A DNA stretch of 64,000 bases. It comes from Terebella lapidaria (lineage: Eukaryota; Annelida; Polychaeta; Terebellida; Terebellidae). Within the stretch, counting starts at the first letter, position 1; each line of letters starts with the position of its first letter. Below are positions 55,960 through 64,000 of the stretch, in pieces. The notes under the pieces are model-generated. The model was not told the origin of the DNA, made no database searches, and saw only the letters and a program-made list of their open reading frames with translations. A program made the translations under genes and the position numbers. The DNA is taken from assembly GCA_949152475.1 (NCBI GenBank), contig OX424558.1, positions 36,714,651 through 36,778,650 on the forward strand, in the 5' to 3' direction.

Positions 55960-58005
55960 CCAAAGTGAGACTCATCCACTCATCTCCAATAGTTTATATG
56001 CACAGTGAGACCCAACCACTTCATCTCTAAGAGATAATGCACAGTGAGACCCACCCACTACATCCCTAAGAGATGACATGCACAGTGAGACCCATCCACT
56101 ACATCTCTAAGAGATGATGCACAGTGAGACCCAACCAATTCATCCCTAAGAGATGACATGCACAGTGAGACTCAAACACTATATCTCTAAGGGATGATAC
56201 ACAGTGAGACCCAACCACTTCATCCCTAAGAGATGACATGCACAGTGAGACCCAAACACTACATCTCTAAGAGATGATGCACAGTGAGACACAACCACTT
56301 CATCCCTAAGAGATGACATGCACAGTGAGACCCATCCACTACATCTCTAAGAGATGATGCACAGTGAGACCCAAACACTTCATCCCTAAGACATGACATG
56401 CACAGTGAGACTCAAACACTTCATCTCTAAAGAGATGACATGCACAGTGTGACCCAACCACTACTTCCCTGAGAGATGACATGCACAGTGAGACCCACTC
56501 ACTACATCTCTAAGAGATGATGCACAGTGAGACCCACCCACTACATCTCTAAGAGATGATGCACAGTGAGACCCACCCACTACTTCCCTAAGATATGATG
56601 CACAGTGAGACCCAACTACTTCATCCCTAAGAGATAACATGCACAGTGACCCCTAACCACTTCATCCCTAAGAGATGACATGCACAGTGAGACCCATCCA
56701 CTACATCTCTAAGAGATGACATGCACAATGAGACTCAACCACTACATCCCTAAGAGATGACATGCACAATGAGACCCACCCACTACTTCCCTAAGAGATA
56801 GCATGCACAGTGAGACCTAACCACTTCATCCCTAAGAGATGACATGCACAGTGAGACACATCCACTACATCTCTAAGAGATGATGCACAGTGAGACCCAT
56901 CCACTACATCTTCAAGAGATGATGCACAGTGAGACCCACCCACGACACTTCTAAGAGATGATGCACAGTGAGACCTACCCACTTCATCCCTAAGAGATGA
57001 CATGCACAGTGAGACCCACCCACTACATCTCTAAGAGATGATGCACAGTGAGATCCACCCACTACATCTCTGAGAGATGATGCACAGTGAGACCCACCCT
57101 CGACATCTCTAAGAGATGATGCACAGTGAGACCCACCCACTTCATCTCTAAAAGATGATGCACAGTGAGACCCACCCACTACATCTCTAAGAGATGATGC
57201 ACAATGAGACCCACCCACTTCATCCCTAAGAGATGACATGCACAGTGAGACCGACCCACGACATCTCTAAGAGATGACATGCACAGTGAGACCCACCCAC
57301 GACATTTCTAAGAGATGATGCACAGTGAGACCCACCCACTTCATCCCTAAGAGATGACATGCACAGTGAGACCCACCCACTACATCTCTAAGAGATGATG
57401 CACAGTGAGACCCACCCACTACATCTCTGAGAGATGATGCACAGTGAGACCCATCCACTACATCTCTAGATGATGCACAGTGTGACCCACCACGACATCT
57501 CTAAGAGATGATGCACAGTGAGACCCAACCACTTCATCCCTAAGAGATGATGCACAATGAGACCCACCCACTTCATCCCTAAGAGATGACATGCACAGTG
57601 AGACCCACCCACTTCATCTCTGAAGAGATGACATGCACAGTGAGACCCATCCACTACATCTCTAGATGATGCACAGTGTGACCCACCCACGACATCTCTA
57701 AGAGATGATGCACAGTGAGACCCAACCACTTCATCCCTAAGAGATGACATGCACAATGAGACCCAACCACTTCATCCCTAAGAGATGACATGCACAATGA
57801 GACCCACCCACTTCATCCCTAAGAGATGACTTGCACAGTGAGACCCACTCACTACATCAATAAGAGATGACTTGCACAGTGAGACCCACCCACTACATCT
57901 CTAAGAGATGATGCACCCACTACATCTCTAAGCGATGATGCACAATGAGACCCACTCACTACATCACTAAGAGATGACATGCACAGTGAGACTTCATCCC
58001 TTTAA
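55960..58005. repeat. 38/41-bp minisatellite, about 50 units
   Basis: Units of CCACTACATCTCTAAGAGAT with GATGCACAGTGAGACCCA or GACATGCACAGTGAGACCCA; the 3-base ACA-type insertion alternates. Each unit holds the hairpin CATCTCT-A-AGAGATG. The open frames reading SSLRDVVGGSHCA are repeat translations. Confidence 0.95.
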
Positions 58006-58009
58006 TACG

Positions 58010-59377
58010 GCACAAACCTTTTTAGCAGTACATAAACCTTTATAGCAGGGCGCAAACCTTTCTAACAGGGCACAAACGTTTTTAACATGGCGCAAACCAT
58101 TATAACAGGGCACAAACCTTTTTAACACGGCACAAACCTTTATAGCAGGGCACAAACCTTTTTAACACGGCACAAACCTTTATAGCAGGGCACAAACCTT
58201 TTTAACACGGCACAAACCTTTATAGCAGAGCACAAACCTTTATAGCAGGGCGCAAACCTTTATAACAAGGCACAAACGTTTTTAACATGGCGCAAACCTT
58301 TATAACAGGGCACAAACCTTTTTAACACGGCACAAACCCTTATAGCAGGGCAAAAACCATTTTAACACGGCACAAACCTTTATAGCAGGGCACAAACCTT
58401 TTTAACACGGCACAAACTTTTATAACAGGGCACAAACCTTTTTAATACGTCACAAACTTTTTTAGCAGTATATAAACCTTTATAGCAGGGCGCAAACCTT
58501 TCTAACAGGGCACAAACGTTTTTAACATGGCGTAAACCATTATAACAGGGCACAAACCTTTTTAACACGGCACAAACCTTTATAGCAGGGCACAAACCTT
58601 TTTAACACGGCACAAGCCTTTATAGCAGGGCGCAAACCTTTCTAACAGGGCACAATCGTTTTTAACATGGTGTAAACCATTATAACATGACACAAACATT
58701 TTTAACACGGCACAAACCTTTATAGCAGGGCACAAACCTTTTTAACACGGCACAAACCTTTATAGCAGGGCACAAACCTTTTTAACACGGCACAAACCTT
58801 TATAGCAGGGCACAAACCTTTTTAACACGGCACAAACCTTTATAGCAGGGCACAAACCTTTTTAACACGGCACAAACCTTCATAGCAGGGCACAAACCTT
58901 TATAACAGGGCATAAACCTTTTTAACACAGCACAAACCTTTATAGCAGGGCACAAACCTTTTTAACACGGCAAAAACCTTTATAGCAGAGCATAAACCTT
59001 TATAGCAGGGCGCAAACCTTTCTAACAGGGCACAAACGTTTTTAACATGGCGCAAACCTTTATAACAGGGCACCAACCTTTTTAACACGGCACAAACCTT
59101 TTTAACAAGGCACAAACCTTTTCAACACGTCACAAACCTTTATAGCAGGGCACAAACCTTTTTAACACGGCACAAACCTTTATAGTAGGGCATAAATCTT
59201 TGTAACACGGCACAAATCTTTATAACAGGGCATAAACCTTTAAAACAAGGCACAAACCTTTTAAACACAGCACAAACCTTTATAACAGGGCCTAAATCTT
59301 TATAACGGGGCACAAACCTTTTTAGCACGGCGCAAACCTATATAGCACAGCGCAAACCTTTATTACAGAGTAGGTTT
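58010..59377 (-). repeat. 20-bp minisatellite, minus orientation (about 68 units)
   Basis: Alternating ACAAACCTTTATAGCAGGGC and ACAAACCTTTTTAACACGGC units. It is the reverse complement of the array at 59440-60590. Open frames through it are artefacts. Confidence 0.95.
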
Positions 59378-60655
59378 GAAATCAGTTTTCTAGTTAGTAA
59401 ACAGTTTTTTTCAGTTATGAAACTAGTTTCTAGCATGACACAACCCTAACTATCACAGCACAAACCTTTACAACATGGGGTTTGTGCCATGCTACAAAGG
59501 TTTGTACCATGCTACAAAGGTTTGTGCCATGTTAAAAAGGTTTGTGTCATGTTATAATGGTTTGTGCCTTGTTATAATGGTTTGTGCCGTGTTAAAAAGG
59601 TTTATGCCCTGCTATAAAGGTTTGCGACTGCTAAAAAGGTTTATGCCCTGCTATAAATGTTTGTGCCCTGCTATAAAGGTTTGTGCCCTGTTATAAAGGT
59701 TTGTGCCATGTTAAAAAGGTTTGCGCCCTGCTATAAAGGTATGTGCCGTGCTATAAAGGTTTGTGCCATGCTATAAAGGTTTGTGGCGTGTTAAAAAGGT
59801 TTGTGCCCTGTTATAAAGGTTTGCGCCATGTTAAAAAGGTTTGTACCCTGCTATATAGGTTTGTGCCGTGCTATATAGGTTTGTGCCATGCTATAAAGGT
59901 TTGTGCCGTGTTAAAAAGGTTTGTGCCCTGTTATAAAGGTTTGCGCCATGTTAAAAAGGTTTGCGCCCTGCTCTAAAGGTTTGTGCCGTGCAATAAAGGT
60001 TTGTGCCATGCTATAAAGGTTTGTGCCGTGTAAAAAAGGTTTGCACCCTGCTATAAAGGTTTGTGCCATGTTATAAAGGTTTGTGCCATGCTATAAAAGT
60101 TTGTGCCGTGTTAAAAACGTTTGTGCCCTGCTATAAAGGTTTGTGCCGTGTTAAAAAGGTTTGCGCCCCGTTATAAAGGTTTGTGCCTTGTTAAAAAGGT
60201 TTGTGCCCTGTTATAAAGGTTTGCGCCATGTTAAAAAGGTTTGTGCCCTGCTATAAAGGTTTGTGCCGTGTTATAAAGGTTTGTGCCATGCTATAAAGGT
60301 TTGCGCCAAGTTAAAAAGGTTTGTGCCATGTTATAAAGGTTCATGCCCTGCTATAAAGGTTTGTGCAGTGTTAAAAAGGTTTGTGCCCTGCTATAAAGGT
60401 TTGTGCCATGTTAAAGAGGTTTGCCCCCCGTTATAAAGGTTTGCGCCATGTTAAAAAGGTTTGTGCCATGTTATAAAGGTTTATGCCCTGTTATAAAGGT
60501 TTGTGCCGTGCTAGAAAGGTTTGTGCCATGCTAGAAAGGTTTGCACCCTGCTAAAAACGTTTGTGCCGGGTGTAAAGGGTTTGTGCCTTGCTAGAAACTA
60601 GTTTCATAACTGAAAATAACTGTTTACTAACTATGAAACTGATTTCAAAACTACT
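59378..60655 (+). mobile_element. Inverted-repeat-framed 20-bp minisatellite block
   Basis: About 65-base inverted repeats at 59378-59440 and 60590-60655 (GAAATCAGTTT...AGTTAGTAAACAG...AGTTATGAAACTAGTTTCTAG). Between them, about 57 units of the 20-bp repeat (GGTTTGTGCCRTGYTAWAAA). It looks like a small element with terminal inverted repeats whose interior expanded. No coding. Confidence 0.65.
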
Positions 60656-60689
60656 CTTAACTCAGGCATGAATAACGGCAGCATTGGGC

Positions 60690-61440
60690 CGCCGTACAAA
60701 TATTCACTGAAAACAATTTTTCTTCATAATGGCGGCTGTTAGTTTTCATAAGATATCCATTCTATGAATGTGGAAGTCTTTTTATGTTGCTATTTGATGA
60801 AAACCCGTGTATAGATACAATTTTTGTCTTTATGTCTCAAATATTGACTGATGTGCTGACAAAAACATATGTTTTCATAATGGTGGTTGATAATGGGCAA
60901 ATATGGCATAAAATATGCATCTCATGAACGTGAAAATCTTTCTATCATAATAATAATAATAATAACAATCAGATTTATTTTACGACGGTCCATGATGATA
61001 GGCAATTCTGCCTGTCTTCCCCATCCCCCGTCGGGTGACAATTTAGAATTTGGAAAGCACATTCGAATGGAGAAACCTTTGCGTTGCCAGGATGAAAACT
61101 CCACCTACTTTGTGCCGGTGACGGAGATCGAACCCGCGTCACCTACCGCCTCTGAGCTTCGTTGCTTCAAGAGCCACCGGTCCCATCCACTCGGCCACAG
61201 AGGCGGTCCATATATTCTATCTTGCCCAATGACCATGAAAACCTGCTTATAGACATAATTTTTGTTTTTCCATTTCAAATATTTACGGATTTATTGATAA
61301 AAAACGTATATTGGCGAAATGGTGGCTGCTGATCTGCATATTTGGCATGATATATGCATTCTATGAGCGTGGAAGTCTTTTTATCTTGCTTGTTGACCTT
61401 GAAAACCTGGATATAGGTATAATTTGTGTCTTTCTATCTC
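60690..61440. repeat. Partial third copy of the 12-kb repeat
   Basis: Matches 12430-12910 and 15170-15650 (AAATATTCACTGAAAACA through GTGTCTTTCTATCTC) with more differences than those two have from each other, plus a SINE insertion. At 61441 it joins directly to gag-fossil sequence like 17714-17740, so some 4.8 kb present in the proximal region is missing here. Confidence 0.85.
60947..61214 (-). mobile_element. tRNA-derived SINE with 7-bp target duplication
   Basis: 268 bp, minus strand. Head has a perfect A box (TGGCCGAGTGG) and a B box (GGTTCGATCTC) in a tRNA-Leu/Ser-like fold with a long variable part. An unrelated body follows, and the tail is (TTA)n. TTCTATC flanks both sides (60940-60946, 61215-61221). 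The empty site is visible in the paralogous copies near 12683 and 15423, which proves insertion after that duplication. Confidence 0.85.
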
Positions 61441-63073
61441 GGATGAATGGGAAGTCGTCTCGTTCCGAATGAAACACGAGGCATGCGTCGTCAGGAACAT
61501 GCGTCGTCAGGCATACGTCATATGAGTCGTCAGGAACATGCGTCGTCAGGCATACGTCAATTGTTTGTAAACAATCCCTTTAATAAATATATGTTTACAA
61601 ACAATTCCGGACATGGGCGAGGTCGCTGACGCAGTCACTCACACATTCACACCTCTCTCTATCGTTTTGTGTATCACAACGATTTGTTGGACAATCAGTC
61701 GAGCAATTCACAAAATAGTTATCCAATTTAAAAGTCAGGGTCTTGACATCCTTTTGTCACCATACGATAACAGGTCCATCAAAAACACGTCCTGACCCGT
61801 GAACCTCCAACCTTCAACCCCTTAGGGCTTGGCTGGGACTGTCGAGACATGCGCTCGTTTGGTGGGAAATTGTAGAATTGCAAGGTGGGGGTCGTTAAGA
61901 CCTGATTGGTGCATGCTGTTTGATATTGGAAGAATAGGAACGGCTATTAAAAAACAAATACATAGAAATGGTGTGTGTTCAGGTCGAGGTTTGTTGAACT
62001 TGACAGTAATTTAAATTACTGTGTAATAATAGCACCAACTACGTTATTCACCTTGAACAGCTGTTGAATGTCATTCTGGCATATGATAATGATAATATAT
62101 CATCATCGAGGATGAACTTATGCCTTAGAATTGCCTGATGATACACAGACAAATTTGTAACTTCCTGTTGGTACTGCCACATTGACATATCACGCCACTA
62201 TCCTAGTTGCAACAAGCTACATTGATAATTTGACATATATACCACTTGAAATTTCCTCTTTCCTATCGGATTAGGTCCGTGCAATCCTGATATACATGCG
62301 TCGCGTAACATAATTCATAAAAAAATGGTTTGTATATCATTAATTTTGTCGAAGGCAATAACTGTAGAGTTGAGCAAAAGATGAGAATTACACGTCACTT
62401 GGGAACATTAATTTTCAGCGATGAGTTATCTTCGGAAGATGAGTTATCTTTGGATGAAGCTAAATTTCAGCACAATACAATACAATACAATGCAATACAA
62501 CATATTCATTGCAGAAAACTTTCAATGCGTTTGTTATTACGAGAATATTATATACGATGAAATGAAATTGCTTAGAAAAGAAACATGACATGACAAAAAG
62601 ACGTTAAGATTGTTTAACAAAAAATATACATGGAGATATAACCATCTCTGGAATGTCATATAGTTGAATAACGAAATAATTGGTATACATAATTGTTTAA
62701 ACCTGTATATAAAATAAATAAATAACACAAATATGATAATAACAAGGTGATAGTAATGATGTACAATATATTCTTCACTCTCTCGAAACACTTCAATTCA
62801 CCAGTGACCTCCTAGTCGTTGTCCATCTACATTTTTATCTTTAAAGTTTACAACCGAATCTTTCTGAAATTTTGAACAAAAATACCTAAAAATATTTTGA
62901 GAGGGTAGTATTTTTTTAGTTTTTTTTAGTTTTTCGCAATTTTTTCAAAATGGCGGCCATTTTTCGTCAATTTTGGACTTTAACGGTCGTTTTCTCAAAA
63001 TCTGTTCAGTAACTATTTTATTTATTGTTGCATAACACTCCTTATATATGCCCCCATCGAATATATATATATA
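61441..63073. repeat. Distal copy of the 17.7-20.6 kb block
   Basis: Starts with a 26-base piece of the gag fossil, then the ~21-base GCGTCGTCAGGAACATG tandem, the inverted repeat pair (61559-61606), and matches to 18258-18620 and 19500-20590. It includes duplicon flank copy 4 (62000-62420). The LINE insertion cuts it at about 63073 within an AT run. Confidence 0.85.
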
Positions 63074-64000
63074 TCATTTATTTCGCATCGCCTTGATACA
63101 ATTGTTGAGTATGGAACAGAAAGCACAATACAATTGTTAAATATAATTGATTCAATTGTTTGGAGTGTAGAACATAGAAACTATATTACGTAATGCATAG
63201 AAAATCTATGATTGCCCTGACTTCTTCAGGGTCAAGTACTGAATTCAGCGAACCATCTCTCAATAAACATAGTTCTCGAATTGTTTTACCACAATGTTGA
63301 CAATCTGCGTCACACATATATTGCTGGGTTATACATTGCTTTAACTTTGACAAAGCATGATCAAACACACAGTCATCATTCACGTTTAATTTATACAACA
63401 AAAACCTTCTATTGGCCGCCACCGATGTGGTTGAGAAAGAACATAGATTACAACATAATTTTACAATTGAATTATGGCTGTTACAAGCCTTGCGATAGAA
63501 ATTAAGGAACCTGTTCATGAGATCAACTTCAATATTTTTGCCGATAAGATGATGCAATATAGACCCATGGCTTCTCCATGGTAATCCCCATATTTTACGA
63601 ACGCATTTCCTCCACGCAGTATATAGGCGCTTAATAGTATCACTATCAAGTTTCCATAACACACTGCCGTAATAACTAGTACAATATGTGATGAACATAA
63701 ATGATTTAACCTCAGAATTGCAACTGCTAAACCTGGAATTGACGAAGTTTGTTGGATAACAGATATCACTCACAGCTGTATTAATTGCGGTGTGAAGACA
63801 ATTCAGACCAATAGGGTGACCTAAGTGTACAGCCTCATTTGATACACAGAGAGCTTGACCATGTAACCTGATACACACAGATCCAGTAGCAGGGGTATCT
63901 GCATTGAAAATCAGCAACTGGGTTTTAGCCGAGTTAAATTTTACATCATATCGTTTACTATAATGTTCACAAACCCTGAGCATTTTGTTTATAGCATTTT
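63074..64000 (-). mobile_element. LINE, 3' part, CR1/L2/Jockey-like (runs off the window)
   Basis: Open frame 63186-63983 on the minus strand continues past 64000. It starts just after where the catalytic YADD of the reverse transcriptase would lie (LRVCEHYSKRYDVKFNSAKT) and continues with the usual thumb and C-terminal part (CTSYYGSVLWKLDSDTIKRL, AWRKCVRKIWGLPWRSH). Ends in a short 3' UTR with AAATAAATG next to the AT target. The frame is open throughout the visible part, so the copy may be young. Clade not resolved. Confidence 0.8.

Noticed and set aside
56791-57756. Several open frames reading SSLRDVVGGSHCA repeats
   Set aside because: Product of the 38/41-bp minisatellite, with no start context, no splicing support and no non-repeat part.
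58380-59976. Cys-rich frames such as KVCAVLKRFVPCYKGL on both strands
   Set aside because: A 20-bp unit read in three phases gives a 20-residue pseudo-repeat; the inverted array gives the same peptide on the other strand.
61100-61214. Functional tRNA gene
   Set aside because: A and B boxes are good, but they head a 268-bp SINE with a (TTA)n tail and target duplication.

Overview
The window is nuclear DNA of an animal, most likely an invertebrate and probably marine, though I cannot name the phylum. The signs are an intron-rich CDC5L gene with animal-type splice sites and a poly(A) signal, a tRNA-derived SINE, a CR1/L2-like LINE, Helitron-like elements loaded with satellites, a MULE, a foldback transposon and a Ty3/Gypsy element primed by tRNA-His. 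There are no bacterial-style operons, rRNA genes or CRISPR arrays.

Layout. (1) 59-8433, minus strand: CDC5L, the Prp19-complex splicing factor, in 17 visible coding exons; only the short first exon is missing. A satellite-bearing Helitron-like element sits in one intron (1283-3674). (2) 8620-20590: a repeat-rich stretch with two foldback MITE copies, a decayed MULE with a FLYWCH-like/MULE transposase relic, two nearly identical 2.05-kb direct repeats, a gag fossil and the first copy of a flank segment that recurs four times. (3) 21560-55087, minus strand: three tandem paralogous genes, called A, B and C here, coding for small cell-surface proteins (signal peptide, one about 110-residue four-cysteine ectodomain, Thr/Ser/Pro-rich stalk, then in A and B a transmembrane exon and a cytoplasmic tail). 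They share exon phases, 5' flanks and intergenic segments, so the locus grew by duplicon copying. A fourth copy of the flank segment at 62.0-62.4 kb predicts another paralogue beyond the window. (4) Between the genes lie young insertions: a Helitron-like carrier of three satellites (23991-26688), AGGTCA-rich repeat arrays (27.1-29.6 kb), a 3.4-kb foldback element with a DIRS-like fossil inside (30631-34015), and a 12.6-kb Gypsy element (39490-52108) that itself interrupts a Helitron-like element. (5) 55.96-60.66 kb: two large minisatellite blocks, the second in both orientations and partly framed by inverted repeats. (6) 60.69-63.07 kb: a mosaic copy of the 12-20 kb region, carrying a SINE with a provable empty site, followed by a LINE that runs off the end.

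How it fits together. CDC5L is a housekeeping gene unrelated in function to the rest. The main biology is the A/B/C cluster: a tandem, fast-changing family of receptor-like proteins whose members differ in stalk length, transmembrane anchoring and tail frame. This is the pattern seen in immune or recognition gene clusters, but function is inferred from architecture only. The mobile elements and satellites fill most of the remaining space and probably promoted the duplications.
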